Counted from the stretch's first letter, positions 10,720 to 22,031 are shown. The stretch is 64,000 nt of DNA from Phymatolithon calcareum (GCA_977006965.1 OZ345377.1:124001-188000); one strand, 5' to 3'. Numbers and translations: made by a program. Notes: generated from the sequence alone by a model not told the origin.

Positions 10720-11280
10720 ACGCGAGCTTATGTAGTCATCTGTAATATCATACTGTAGCAGCCGTCTAGATTTCTCAGTCGTCATGCACTATAGAGGATG
10801 GACGATAACATGACCAAATATAATGGAGAGGAGGAGAGATGGATGGGAAAAAGGTGAGATGAGGACTAGGATGTTTTGGAATGGATTGAGATTTTAGTTT
10901 CCACGCATAAGAATTTGTGAGTGCGGAATGTTCATATCATGCCAATTTTTGAAAGAAGTTATGTTCGGGGAAGCAAGAGTATCATACTGTACACTAATGC
11001 CGCCCAATTGAAAAGCGCATGATCAGCATCATGACGTAAAACTTGTATCAACATCATCATGATGTTGATACAAGTCGTAAGTTTTTCAAACGATTGAGCT
11101 CTGAAATGGGTGGTGCATTGCTGTAGATTGTTGTAGACTTTGTATGACAAACAGTACACTAGTGCATATATATTGTACTGTATACGATACCGTACATCAA
11201 TTTGTATGCTGTATATGATACTGTTCAACAATTTGCTCACGTACGAGAAAGAATACTTCCACGTGCACACACGGCATTCA
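10720..11280. other. AT-rich spacer, no gene seen
   Basis: No coding frame is supported. The stretch has AT-rich low-complexity sequence, short GTACTGTAC-like palindromes near 11160-11230, and a local inverted repeat (TTGTATCAACATCATCATGATGTTGATACAA) around 11042-11072. Confidence 0.4.
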
Positions 11281-11356
11281 CTGGGGGAGCACGGCAGCAT
11301 TTTGGCCCAAATAAACCAAATAATTTTCGGGCCAAATTGCTGCCGTGCTCCCCCAG
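11281..11356. repeat. 76-bp hairpin with 28-bp arms
   Basis: CTGGGGGAGCACGGCAGC is followed, after a 20-bp AT-rich loop, by its reverse complement. The arms match at 27 of 28 positions. It resembles a foldback element; no gene lies inside. Confidence 0.8.
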
Positions 11357-11404
11357 TTTTCATTATCGTACAAAAGCATCCACAGAACCACCGTGATGGT
11401 TCTG

Positions 11405-11777
11405 CCAGGGGAATGTTAAGGGGGGGAGAAACGCAGACCCTGTGTCATACCGCTTTTCCAAGATTATCATATATCGAGCCCGTTTGAAAAAGAAACATTA
11501 GGGCGAAGATCGAATCATAGAAATACCAGAGAAATAAAAGGAAATCATGGGAACATTAGGAGTTCCTAATGTAGCGGCAGCTCTCGTTGCTCGACTCGTT
11601 TCTTGGTAAGAAATAACTAGAATTAAGGTTGGCGTCAAAGCTTTGGCGACAATTTTTGATACAGCGTTATCCTCATAAATCGCTATGCACAACGCGCGCC
11701 TCGTTTTTATTAGAATGTATGTTACTAAGTGATATGACACCGGGTCTGCGTTTCTCCCCCCCTTAACATTCCCCTGG
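11405..11777. mobile_element. MITE with about 45-bp inverted repeats and TTCTG duplication
   Basis: Left end CCAGGGGAATGTTAAGGGGG is repeated inverted at the right end, and similarity extends about 45 bp inward with one or two mismatches. TTCTG flanks both sides (11400-11404 and 11778-11782). At 373 bp with no coding capacity it is a miniature DNA transposon; the superfamily is not clear. Confidence 0.8.
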
Positions 11778-11873
11778 TTCTGCATATTCATTGACAAAGG
11801 TAAAATAATTTAATTATCACAGTGTACAGTATTTTTCTTTTACCACTAGTCTTGTTTTAAAAAACAAGACTAG

Positions 11874-13117
11874 TTTTTTTTTTTAGTAGTATTTATTAAA
11901 CGCTCTCAGTAACACTCTTTAGACTGTAAGGGAGATGCGTTTCAGTTGCTACAGCCTTGTAGCATAGTATAACATTCATATATGCTTCTTCCGCAATCTT
12001 GTATATCGTGGCCCTAGCTGCAAAAACCCACATCGGACGGATGTGGGAAAAGCTTAGAGTCCTCTATGCGCTCAGCGGCGATTCGAGCTCGCAATTCTTA
12101 TCCTTTGTTTTTCTATTCCATGTCCTCGTAAAAGGCACTGGTAAAGAAGAGTAGCTGGTCCAGTGCTTCTTCGGTCTTCTCGGTCTCTTCTCCGGTCAGC
12201 TGGTATCTCGCCAAAGACGTTTCAACCGTGTGCAATAGCCTTGATATGATTTCGCCAAATTTGTCTTCTAGTAGTGTCGTGCTCAGTGGGGGAAATCTCC
12301 CAAACGCCCACTTCACCGCCAATTGACGATGACGTACTTTCGGAAGCCTTAAAATCACTGGAATTGCTCCGACTATATCGTACGGTATCTTTCTCTTTCT
12401 GCTTGATTCTAAAGACTCCCCTTCATCATTGAAGAGTGATGCTTTCAGGGATCCTGCCGACATTCCTTGCTTAAGATACTCTAAGGCCTTCTCGAACTGC
12501 TCATGCCTTAGCATTGCTGCCATGTCCCGACACACCCATTGCAATTCATCCACGTCTCTGCAATCCTTTGGGAAGGCCAGTAGGCTCTCTTTTTTTGTCT
12601 TGGCTCTCACGAGCATTTTGAGCGCTAAAACCATTCTCCTGTCTTCAGCTGCTTGGATGCGACAGAGAAGACGAAGTCTTGCAGACCGGTTTTTCGCGAT
12701 TGGTCCAAGGACTTGAGAGAAAAAGGTCCTCTCTACCTCTTCAATAGCTGTCTGGATTCTCGGCGTCCAAGGTGTTAGATGCATGGCATACTCCCATCTT
12801 GGCTGTATCAGTGCCTTGTATACCTTGATAGCTTTAAGCGCGTTAATATCGCGCCTGGAGACACCAAGGGGTCTTAACTGATACACAGCGATCTTGGCGT
12901 TCCGGATGCGCTCGAGCATTCTTGTCTCGGTTACCCCCTGACTGCTCAGAGAGATTCCAAGGTATGACACTTCTTTGACTTTCATTAGTGTTTTGCCTAC
13001 AACAAGACTAGTGGTATATAGGATGGTGTCATCACATTGCCTTGCCACTCGTGGTTTCAATGTGCAGTATTTAAGTCCCGGAACCATCGAGCTTCCCATT
13101 TCCAGTAAGCGCGCCAA
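11874..13117 (-). mobile_element. 5'-truncated LINE encoding the C-terminal part of a reverse transcriptase
   Basis: ORF 12113-13117 encodes 334 residues with the typical thumb region of non-LTR reverse transcriptases: VSYLGISL...RIRNAKIAVYQL...VYKALIQPRWEYAMHLTP. The remaining C-terminal domain has the signature VKWAFGRFPPLSTTL. The ORF opens at a TTG, and the catalytic palm is missing, so the element is truncated at its 5' end near 13117. The 3' end is marked by a T run at 11874-11886 followed by the tail motif TTTATTAAACGCTC. The same C-terminal domain occurs in fragments at 35272-35691 and 37850-38021. Confidence 0.8.
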
Positions 13118-13181
13118 GCTCCCACCAACCCTACCGCTTCCTCCCTGTCAGCTTTTAACCACAGCCACCGCCATCTCCACG

Positions 13182-13781
13182 ATGTCGTGCAACCTAAACC
13201 ATTACTGGTGGGAATACGACATCAACGGTCAAAAGTATTATGTTAAGTTTAACTGGCACTCTTACGCTTGCGTCAATGATGCACTCGACCGGGCGGACTA
13301 TGTGATAGGACGGTTGGATCAGGAACACAAGGCCAACGCAAACAAATCTCAGCGAACATGCTATGTCAGTGCAGCTTCAGTGATAGCAACTGTCTTCTCC
13401 GGTGGGCTTCTAGCTCCAGTGGCGCTCCCAGCGACGGGAACAACGTTGGCAACTCAAGGATGGTACGCTGCCGTAGCTACCGGGTATCAAAAGGCTATGC
13501 ACGATCTTGGAGCTCATGTTTCCGTGACCATTGCATTGAAACGCAACGATGGGATTGTGATAGACCACTGCCTTCCGAACTATAAGCGGTCTACTGCTAC
13601 GCGGCTCAGCGACAGGTATTTGACGTTGGGTACGGCTAGTGCGAATCACCCCACAGGTCACATGTGTCCAGACGAAAGCGGGACCTCATTTTATGCGGGA
13701 GACCACTTGCGAGTGCAGTTTAAGAGTGAGATGATGGGTACATCTAGACTACCGAACGGCAATGTGTACCGAAAACTCTAA
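13182..13781 (+). CDS. Unknown 199-aa protein with a Gly/Ala-rich hydrophobic segment
   Basis: An intact ORF runs from ATG 13182; the longer frame upstream uses non-ATG starts and overlaps the LINE. The N-terminal part is rich in Trp, Tyr and His (NHYWWEYDINGQKYYVKF). A hydrophobic Gly/Ala/Val segment lies around residues 63-95 (SVIATVFSGGLLAPVALPA) and may insert in a membrane. The C-terminal half is polar and beta-rich. There is no signal peptide. I do not recognise the family. It begins 65 bp from the truncated LINE end and looks undisturbed. Confidence 0.6.
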   Translation: MSCNLNHYWWEYDINGQKYYVKFNWHSYACVNDALDRADYVIGRLDQEHKANANKSQRTCYVSAASVIATVFSGGLLAPVALPATGTTLATQGWYAAVATGYQKAMHDLGAHVSVTIALKRNDGIVIDHCLPNYKRSTATRLSDRYLTLGTASANHPTGHMCPDESGTSFYAGDHLRVQFKSEMMGTSRLPNGNVYRKL

Positions 13782-13959
13782 CTACTACAGTCGTAGTATA
13801 CTATAGTGTACTGTAATTTCTGCGAGTATAGAGCATGTAAATGTATGCAAGAAGAAGGTCTGTTATGAAGTCAAGAGGTCAAGATACGGAGATTTGAGTA
13901 ACGATAAGGGCGTCGCAAAAAGACCAGAAATAAGACAAGAGCTACTCAATGTGGGTAGC

Positions 13960-14109
13960 ACCGGAGGAAGCCTTGGCCGTATATCCGCAACACTGTGCGG
14001 CTTTTAAAAATAAACTTATTGAAAAAAGTAATAATATCAAGACTGCGATTAGAACCAATGTAAGCCTCTTGATTGCCCATCAGAAGCGATCAATTACCGA
14101 GCAGATTTG
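13960..14109 (+). repeat. LINE 3' tail plus duplicate of 8142-8266
   Basis: The segment starts with the LINE tail GGAAGCCTTGGCCGTATATC and GCGGCTTTTAAAAATAAAC. It continues with about 95 bp nearly identical to 8171-8266. Both loci share sequence beyond the tail, so they are duplicates rather than two independent insertions. Confidence 0.75.
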
Positions 14110-14347
14110 GAAAGAGAATGAAACGGGACTTGTCAGTTCCGAGTGATATCCGCCCGCATGGGCAAATCCTCCTTGCGCTCCGCGTTTGAAACGTTCCGTC
14201 GCACGGACCCCTACATGCTAGCATGACCGCATCATGAACTATCACGATGTCAACCGTCCCATCCCAATGCCCGGCGCACGTGAAGAGGTGTCCACTCGCC
14301 AAAGCACCTGACCACACGGCTCGTCGCGCCACGCGGTGTTTGCCACG

Positions 14348-15921
14348 ATGTTTGCGCGTCTTCTGCTCATTCCCGTCCTCGCCGTCATGGTGTCGGCGCG
14401 CCGCTGCGCGCCGAATCTTGGCTCGCTTCCGTGCGGCAGCTTCTCCTGCATATTCTACTCCTCAAATGGTCTGCCCCTGCATCGCATCTCGAACCTCTCA
14501 AACTGGCACCCGCTAAACGTGTCCGCCAACTCCACGCTGACGATTTCCGTTTGCAACGCTGACAACTATCGCGTGCGCGACACCGCGATGCGGCCGCGTG
14601 AATCTCGTCCCGACGGCCGTGGGCCACGCCGGGCGGGGGCGCGCATGTGCATGTGCGCGTGCAGGGGTCCGGCAACTTGTTCGTCACGAAGTGACTTGTT
14701 GTCGGCATGGTGCTGCCGGTGTGGGAGCGGCATGCTATGCAGCTTATAAAGCACATCAGGTCGGCGGTTGGTGACGAGTTGTTGACGGTCAAGGTGGGAT
14801 AATGCACATATCGTTGTGGAGTTTTAGGACTCGGCGAATGTACAGTTATTTCCTGGAACGCGCGATTTGCATGTCAGTAAGGGCACGCTGCTTAGTGATG
14901 TGGATTTTTACCGCGTGGAGACACGTGAGCTGAGTATGTGTACGTGGAGTGTGCGTTGGCGATTCGGCGGACGTTAAGGGGTCGAATGGGCAGGCTATTT
15001 TTATTCGCGATGGACAGCTTGACGATGAGACGGTTGACAGTTGGTGTCTGGGTCGTCACGCGTTTGTGATTATCTCCAAGAACGGTGTTTCGAATATGCG
15101 AAACGTGGCCGAGTTGCACCTTTATGACGGACAGCTTTCCGATGATTGCCTTGATGCCGGTAATTTGCAGGGTGCAATCGTCAATGTCTATGTTAGTAAT
15201 ATTGGGAATGTGGAGGATTGCAGCGAGGTGCGAATCGTGGATGCAGAGCTTGTCGATAAGATTTTGAACGAAGCACGTTGATAATTCGTACACCAAGGTG
15301 GAAGCGGAGAATGTCGGCAACGTGAATGCGCATTCGGTAACCGTCAACAAGGGCAAACTTGTAGATGATGTTGTGGATACCGACGCCTTGATCGATTCGG
15401 ATGTATAGGTCGCCCTTGCGAAAGTTGGCAACGGGCGTTGGGCGCACTTCTTGAATATCTACGACGGCGAGTTGTGTGACGAAGTCGTCGACGTCTACTT
15501 CGTACGCGACACAGTTGTATCCATCGTGCTCCGAGATGTGGGAAACGTGCACGCGAAGTCCTCGATCGTTATCCATGGCGGCGAACTTGTGGATGAAGTC
15601 TTCGACTCCAAGTCTGTCACCCTCGGGAAGCTTCCGATTGGCTTGTTACGACGTGGCGAATGTGGCTGCGTTCCAGGTGCCGCCTTAATTATCACGCACG
15701 GTTAACTGCTGGAAAATGCCGTGGATGTCGCCGGTGTTATTGACGCAACGGACACGAACATGAAGATTGAATCGAGCGTATATGTGCACTTGTCGCAGTG
15801 GGTTATCGCGATTATAAGCGGATCCATTACGATAAGCCCGATTCATGTCACTGGTGCAAAATGCGGGTTCGAGCGAACGATAATTGACGGCAAGTATGCG
15901 ACATGTCCATTATCGGTATAG
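14348..15921 (+). pseudogene. Decayed secreted protein with CARDB-like tandem repeats
   Basis: It starts with a good signal peptide (MFARLLLIPVLAVMVSARRC) and a short Cys-containing domain. After frame changes near 14600-14950, a repeated pattern of about 40-45 residues follows: V.N.GNV......V.I..GELVDEV.D. Examples are VSNIGNVEDCSEVRIVDAEL, VGNVNAHSVTVNKGKLVDDV and VGNVHAKSSIVIHGGELVDE. This resembles CARDB-type beta-sandwich repeats of bacterial and algal surface proteins. The frame is broken by shifts near 15280 and an in-frame TAG near 15406, so it is a pseudogene, barring assembly error. Its role would have been extracellular or adhesive (inference). Confidence 0.55.
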
Positions 15922-15924
15922 CAT

Positions 15925-16595
15925 GGGATGTACACGTCTCAACGTGCTGTTGAACAGGTCAAGGACTTCTCTGCAACTTGTGTGTATTATAGTCGCAATT
16001 AAACAAATGACCAACCTGGGGTCGAGTGCGGCAAAGATGGGATCAAGGCCCATACGGCGGCACTCTCAAAAGGTTACTCCCACACCCATCACATACTGCT
16101 GACTCTTATTCTCTGACTCTAAAACCCTTGTAGCAGAAGCGAAATGGTGAGAATGAAAGTGCGATGACATCTTTGTCCGGCTTGCAGTTCTCCATTTCGA
16201 AAGAAATAAATGAACAATCTACCTTTCTCATTGTGCCGCCGCATATCCTCAATAGCTCTCTTGCGGGAAGAGCAATGTGCGCACGTAGGGATTACAAATT
16301 TGGAATGTTTTCTGCGCGCGTGTCGAAATGGTCCGAGAACAAGCAATTCTTGCGGTACGATAGTGGTCCGGGCTATCTGTTCGGCTGGAGATTCCGAGCC
16401 ATGACATGCAACGTCTTCTATGCGCACACTTCTTTCCTGTTCATCTTTTTCGTTCACTGTCAATCCATGTACCAGGGATTTTCTCGAACGGGTATTTTCC
16501 TGCCTTTCTGGACAGAACTGTGAACTTTACTGATTTAGCAGCGGCCAGCTGGATATCGTAGTTAAGAGGATTTATTGAGAAGGTACCATGTGTCC
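15925..16595. other. No gene recognised
   Basis: Open frames on both strands (16119-16463 minus, 16164-16523 plus) overlap each other and show no recognisable domain. I see no repeat boundary here. Confidence 0.35.
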
Positions 16596-16599
16596 CAAC

Positions 16600-16795
16600 A
16601 CTTAATGCGCAAACTTTCCGATATTCAAAAAGAGATGCTGGAAATGGCAGTTGATACTGTCCAAAGAAAAACTTCGATACTACCTACCTAAATAAAAACA
16701 TAAGCGAGGGATTGTAGCGCAACGAAAAGTCTTTTGGCTGCAATTATAACTGACAAAGGAAGCTTCAATTAAACAGAAATCCAATCCAATCCTTG
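16600..16795 (+). repeat. Dispersed repeat, same family as 27650-27835
   Basis: Shared stretches include GAGATGCTGGAAATGGC, GTTGATACTGTC and a terminal AGAAATCCAATCCAATCC microsatellite-like tail. Both copies are in the same orientation. At 27.65 kb the sequence is the 3' end of a LINE remnant, so this is probably another LINE tail. Confidence 0.6.
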
Positions 16796-16882
16796 TGTCC
16801 CAGCTTGAGGAATTTTTCTGCGCCAGCTGGATATCAAACTCAACGAGGAAATTTACATGGCCACCCCTCGTCGAATCTACTG

Positions 16883-17165
16883 GGGTAAATTTTAAGTTTT
16901 TATTTTAGAAGCCCTCAACGCCAGAGTTCGCCGACATCAGGGCAGCTTCCCATGTACGATTGTCGCATTGTCTAAGAATATGGCATCACACTATCATTTC
17001 GTCTCTCATTATATTCTCTAATTCTAATAGTCTGTCCATCGCCTGCATTGTTTCGCCTTCGGTCTCTCCATTGAATTGCGGTCATGTGAGGCTGCGCTGT
17101 AGGGCCTCAAGGCTCTTCTCAGCAACCTCGCCGAAGTACTCCACATAGGAAGAGAGGTCACCGAA
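16883..17165 (-). mobile_element. LINE 3' end, inverted copy of 58540-58815
   Basis: Matching reverse-complement blocks include GTCTGTCCATCGCCTGCATT and GCCCTCAACGCCAGAG. The tail TTTATTTTAGAAGCCCTC at 16890 follows the pattern of the other LINE 3' ends, read in reverse. The coded fragment reads AMDRLLELEN. The copy is dead. Confidence 0.65.
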
Positions 17166-17269
17166 CCTACTAGTCACTCCTAGCCATGCGTACTATCATA
17201 ACTCACCCTGGCCAAAACTACTACTCATCCGTTTGCCAAAGCAATCTACGCCGAAGTAAAAGTTATTGC

Positions 17270-17960
17270 GCGCGCTACTCTCTATACTTTAGATCCTCGT
17301 CGCAAGTATCATCTCTGTCATCGAAGGCGGTAAGGTCGATGATCATGGACTTAGCCGCTTTGGCGATGTGTTTTCGTTTCACGTCGACAAGGTTGTGGAT
17401 GTTAGGCCTCCCGCATGTCTGCGAGAAGTGGCCAGTGTTTCCGCACGAGGAGTGGTGATGGGCGTTCATGTCGGACGGCAATTAAGGCTTCTTCCGCTTG
17501 TGGCCGGCTTAGCCACAAGGTTAAATGGCACTAAATCATCCTGCACTTGCTGGCCACCAGTGACTGCAACACGCGTGATGCTCACCTCGTGCCACTTGGA
17601 CCGCGTTCTCAACATTCATACGTCCCTGAACCAATGCGTGTTCCACGGGTCGAACGACACCCGATGCTGCACCAAGCGCCTAGAAGCGTACAAAAGTGCA
17701 GCGACCAGTTGTAGCGCTTCGCCACGAGGTGGCCTTGCCCATCGACGTGTTGTCGGAGATCATGACGTTGACAACGTCGCCAAAGCTTGATCCATCGTAG
17801 TCGCGCACCTGTAGCACGAGCTCCTTCTTTTCCATGATTCGGACGAATTCGCCGAACGTATGAGCCGGGCATCAAAACCTGGGCTAAAGTTCCGGCTATC
17901 CTTTTCGCAGACGATGTTCTTCTTTCTGCGAAATAGCTACCCAATGGGCACAAGAGCGAG
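17270..17960 (-). pseudogene. Transposon remnant with a zinc-knuckle-like motif
   Basis: The ORF at 17275-17481 contains HSSCGNTGHFSQTC, a CCHC zinc knuckle whose first Cys is replaced by His. Upstream in shifted frames are VLQVRDYDGSSFGDVVNVMI and further coding-like sequence broken by several stops. Such knuckles occur in gag-like and some transposase proteins. It may belong with the LINE end immediately downstream at 16883-17165. Confidence 0.35.
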
Positions 17961-18372
17961 AGATGACGTGGAACCTAAAACAAGGGAAAAGCGAAGTCCT
18001 CTAATCAGATGAAACATTAGGCAAGATATTCAAGCTCGCGGACACGGTTCTGGCACACGTTCCTGAGGTCACGTGCATTGGAGTTTTGGGCTCAACTGTT
18101 AGTTATTCCAAGCAGTTCGTCAAACAATGCATACAATTCATCGTATCGAAATGCGGTAACAAGGATTCCAAGCCCACTTTAATCGGTATTACACAGATAT
18201 GTACCCAACGAAGGACTACATTTCAATTTTTTGTATAGGGATCTGTGCTGATTTATTTTAAAAGCTCCCAAGGCCTCTCTTCAATAGTAACAGGGCCGTT
18301 TTCGCACGATTTTCTAAGCTAACGTAGTTTGTCTATTCAGTATATCCTTAATTCGTATTTCTCTCCCAACAA

Positions 18373-18898
18373 GTTTTTTTTCCGTTCAAGTTTATTTAAA
18401 AGCCCCACAGACTTCCGAAGATATGGGCAAGGCTTCCTCTGATGCTACCTACCTTTGTGCAGCTCACGAAACGTCCACCAGTATGGCGGACGGGAAAACT
18501 CAGGACTCAAAGTAGTCCTATCTCAGTTCTCTACGGGATTGTTGGTGCTTGGACTCTGTAGACACGCAATGCTGCATGAGCGTAAGGAGGGACACTTACA
18601 CTCTCAGGCATTACATACGGACCAATTGCGATTATTAGAGTAGTGTCAGTTAGTGCTCCCCCTCTTTTTACAGGGTGTGCATTTCTCGCCCCTGCTCTAT
18701 TTAAGGGGCGATCCTAACCGCACCTTAGACTGGAGCATGTCATCATCTCATCATCTCATCTTCTCATCGGGGAGAGATCACCCCTTTTCATGATAAACCC
18801 AACCTTATCTTAACACTCCCAGTGATTACAACTCGACCACTTTTTGCCTTGCATTCTGCAGATTAATACAGGCCTTGTTCGTTCTCCATGCGTTCTAT
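18373..18898 (-). mobile_element. LINE tail nested in LINE A, 11-bp target duplication
   Basis: TCTCCCAACAA occurs at 18362-18372 and 18899-18909, bounding the insert. The insert starts with a T run and the tail motif TTTATTTAAAAGCCCCACAG. Part of it recurs inverted at 59865-59985. A (CATCT)n-like stretch lies near 18740-18765. Confidence 0.7.
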
Positions 18899-19070
18899 TC
18901 TCCCAACAAATGCTCTAGTGAGTCGCTTACATTCATATTAAATTTCAGGACTAATCTTGGATTAAGATAGAATGCGTTGGAGCGCGACCAGCTCAATCAC
19001 GGCTGTGATACCAAAGTATGCACCTAGTACTGATTTTCTCCAAAGAGGTGCTCTGTTGAATATCAGCCAT

Positions 19071-19615
19071 TCATTCATTTTGCCTTTTCCCCTAATGGGT
19101 CTAGCAGCGATTCGAGGGTCTGAGTTTTTTCCACTCTATTCTATTGTTAGCGAGCTGGACTGCGGTTTGGACGTCTAGGCTAGGTAGGTCACCAAAGATT
19201 GATTCAGGTGTTGGTCTGACGCATTGAATCAGCACCTGGCGGACCAGGCGGCGCTCGTCCATTCTAAGAATGTGACCAAGCCAGTTCCAACGAAGGTCTC
19301 TGGCTCGCATTATCACGTCTATGGTGGGTGTCCTGGCCTCATCGGCAATTGGCCTTTTCGAGATTCTCGAGAGCATCTTGGCACTTGTTGACTTGAGTTT
19401 CTTCAGCACTTTTTCCGTCAATTTCCATGATTCGCAGCCATATAAGAGCGTGGATAGAACAGAAGAACCAAAAAGACGAAGTCGTAGACCTGTGGGCAAT
19501 TTTCCGCTCGTCAGAACCCGTTTGAGTTCTCGATAGCGAGACCAAGCGATTTCGACGCGGTGGTTGAAAGGAACGAGAGGGTCTCCGTCTGCCGATTGCA
19601 TTACTCCAAGATACT
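19071..19615 (-). mobile_element. RTE-type LINE 3' fragment nested in LINE A, 12-bp target duplication
   Basis: AATATCAGCCAT flanks the insert at 19059-19070 and 19616-19627. The ORF 19101-19601 (minus) encodes the classical C-terminal part of an RTE-like reverse transcriptase: SVLSTLLYGCESWKL, then DLRWNWLGHILRMDERRLVR. The 3' end carries an (ATTC)n microsatellite tail. The 5' part is missing. Confidence 0.85.
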
Positions 19616-20149
19616 AATATCAGCCATAGGCATCGCAACCGTGTCGACCTTTCTCTTACGTGGAGAACCGCGGGTAGATTTTTCGAATCAGTTGGTATCT
19701 TGAGCGATCTTCCCTCTTCTTCCTTTGCCCATAACTCAATTATTTCTTTTCGTCGCCCTTTCTTTGAGACTGAGCCCTCCTCCGCTTTATCGAGAGCTTG
19801 CTGTTGATTTGCATATTTCTTGAGACACTCTATGTCCTTGGTTGCCTCCTTCATGTCTTCATCTCTCCAAGAATACTCGTCTGCCTCATCGAAGCGCTTC
19901 TTTTGTCTCACTAGACTCGCAGAAAACCTTTCTGCTTGGTGCCTTCTCCTCATGGCTTTTGGTTCTAGTCGGCACAGAACTCGCATTCTACCATGGCGGT
20001 GCTGGGCATATGTCCCAAAAACATACTTGAAGAATAAACCTTCTGCAGATTCGATTGCTGATTGTAATCGCTTTGTCAGTGGCGTCACGGTGGAGTGCAT
20101 ACTCCCACTTTGGCAAAATAAGCGAGTTGAAGATTCTAATGCATGTCAC

Positions 20150-21250
20150 AGGTAATTTTTTGTATACGGTTCCAAGTGCTACAGGTCACAAATACCTTTT
20201 CGTTATCAAGGACGATGTGTCGTCCTATGTATTGCTCTGCCCACTAGTCGCTGACAAAATCAGACACTCCTTCATGATAGCATAGTCCACGTGAGTTTCG
20301 CTGACGGCGTTTGATAAATTCTACATTCGAAAAAAGCATACTTTCTGTGGATGAACGGAACCGTGCAAAGAGTAATGCTTGCTGCTTGCAACGCTCTTTT
20401 TCCAAACTGAAACTCGCGCCCCAGGATTGGGCAGAGGTCGCAGGCATGCTTATATCTCAAGAGGCTGGGTTCTAACACTGATGGAACATGCAGAAGTGCA
20501 CTTCAAGTCATTTCTGGTATCAAATTGTGCACACAACTAGTCATTGACTGCGGGGCAGATAATGGGAAGATTAGAAAAATTGAAAAGGCAAGGGCTATGT
20601 AATTATTGAAGATTGGCACTTCAGTCTTCAATCGAGAAGACGCATAAAGAGGTGGAGGAGAAAGTCAGCAAGAATGGGGTTAAGTAAATCAAGCAACACA
20701 ACAAAAACACGAGCATCGTGAGTCACCAATTTCAATTAGAATATTTTGTTGTTCTTCGTGTTCGGGACGGAAGCACGAACTACAGTTCAAATGGCTTGGT
20801 CCTAAAAGAGGGACTGCAAATGTTAGTGAATTGGTCTACGATGTGACAAGCTTAGTGGATGGGAAAACGGATCTGGTCCATGGCCGCAGAATGCAATTGC
20901 ATCGTGCTGATGTTGACGGAAAAAACAAGCAGTAAGCTGACAAAACAAGCAGAACACTCTGAGACTAAGTACAAGATTATTGAAAAACTCGTGGATAAAG
21001 AGAAGCACCAAATGGGATCTTCGTTCAAGTTCAGTGGTCAGGTTTGCATACCAAGTGTGATTGGACTTGGCAGAGGATTGAATTTCAATCTTCTGTCAAT
21101 TCCAACTTCATCATCTGAAACAAAGTTGCTTCATGAAAGGAACAACGGAATTGCCCCAACCTTGTCGATTGGGGCGCATAGTTACTGAGATATACCTGAG
21201 GAGCTTGCAGCATTTTTTGCTCAACATGAGCAAGAAAAAGTAGGCGAAAG
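20150..21250 (+). pseudogene. Decayed LTR-retrotransposon integrase with chromodomain
   Basis: Across shifted frames the integrase core is visible at 20150-20285 (TGHKYLFVIKDDVSSYVLLC). Frame-broken continuation includes SALQVISGIK and ELVYDVTSLVDGKTD. A chromodomain-like end follows at about 20960-21130 (YKIIEKLVD...GIFVQVQWSGL...WTWQRIE). This order is typical of Ty3/gypsy chromoviruses, where the chromodomain targets integration to modified histones. Many stops show it is dead. No LTRs were found next to it. Confidence 0.7.
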
Positions 21251-21254
21251 AGGC

Positions 21255-21990
21255 CTCGCAAGCATTGCGAATCAATGATTTATACACTCGGCAAGTTTAA
21301 GGGACCCTGTAGACACGCAATGATGCAGTGAAGCCAGAAGCTGCAGGAATAGGCGACCTAAATTCCGGTATAGTTTCTGTAAGCAGGAAGCACGCAATAT
21401 GCTTCTAGCAAATCCAATTGCTGGAAGGGGACCGGAAGTCTAGGTAAGCAGTTCCCGAGGAATCCCATCATAGAGGGAGCTCCGCTGTAAAGGTAAAACC
21501 AACCTTTTTCCTTGAGACTCTCGCAGTTATTACAAAGCCAATACAACATGACATTCGCTCGACTCCATCCAGACAGCACATGCATTTTGCGTCCTCACAA
21601 TACTAGGTACCTTTATTATCGAATATCGAACACTCTCTCACAGCACCGGATTTGTGGACTTGATTTACGTATCGTAACTTTGTATGGTACATTAGGCACA
21701 ATAGGTACACTACGCGTTGTCGTGCCGTACCGTGCACTACTGCTTGATACAGTATCTCGAAAGGATGGATGCTGTTTGTGCCATAATTCACTACGTCAAT
21801 AAATGTTCCTTTTCGATATACAATAACATACCGCACTGCAATTGCTGGCAATAGCAATGCGTCATTTCGACTGCCGATAGATTGGAAGAAATTCCTGTAC
21901 CCTAGTCAAAAAATTCCATAGCTTCCTTAGGTGCTAGCACTGACATTGAAAAGTGTCCAGCTCCAATGAGCAAAGGACAGAGATGTTTAC
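21255..21990. other. No gene recognised
   Basis: Short overlapping frames only, with TACTGTATC-like palindromes. The right end, from about 21900, is the 3' flank of the CBM1 gene, as shown by its diverged copy at 29220-29360. Confidence 0.35.
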
Positions 21991-22031
21991 TTCTTCAACA
22001 AGGTATACAGAACTTGACAGACTGTTACTAT

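Larger units (their letters stand above)
18240..20150 (-). mobile_element. LINE remnant (family A) hosting two nested LINE insertions
   Basis: Minus-strand reading from 20145 gives LTKRLQSAIESAEGLFFKYVFG...MRVLCRL...HQAERFSASLVRQKK, then LPAVLHVRERSTRLRCLWLI. After the nested insert it resumes toward the tail TTTATTTTAAAAGCTCCCAAG at 18246. The same protein fragment occurs at 25557-26390, 36870-37597 and 53330-54151. It is the C-terminal part of a non-LTR reverse transcriptase ORF, truncated at about 20150. Confidence 0.75.

Noticed and set aside
12975-13181. Longer 5' extension of the 199-aa gene
   Set aside because: It uses a TTG start and overlaps the opposite-strand LINE; ATG 13182 follows a normal-looking leader.
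14090-14332. WD40-like minus-strand fragment (HLFTCAGHWDGTVDIVIVHD)
   Set aside because: Only one partial repeat is visible and the frame is broken at once; too weak to annotate.
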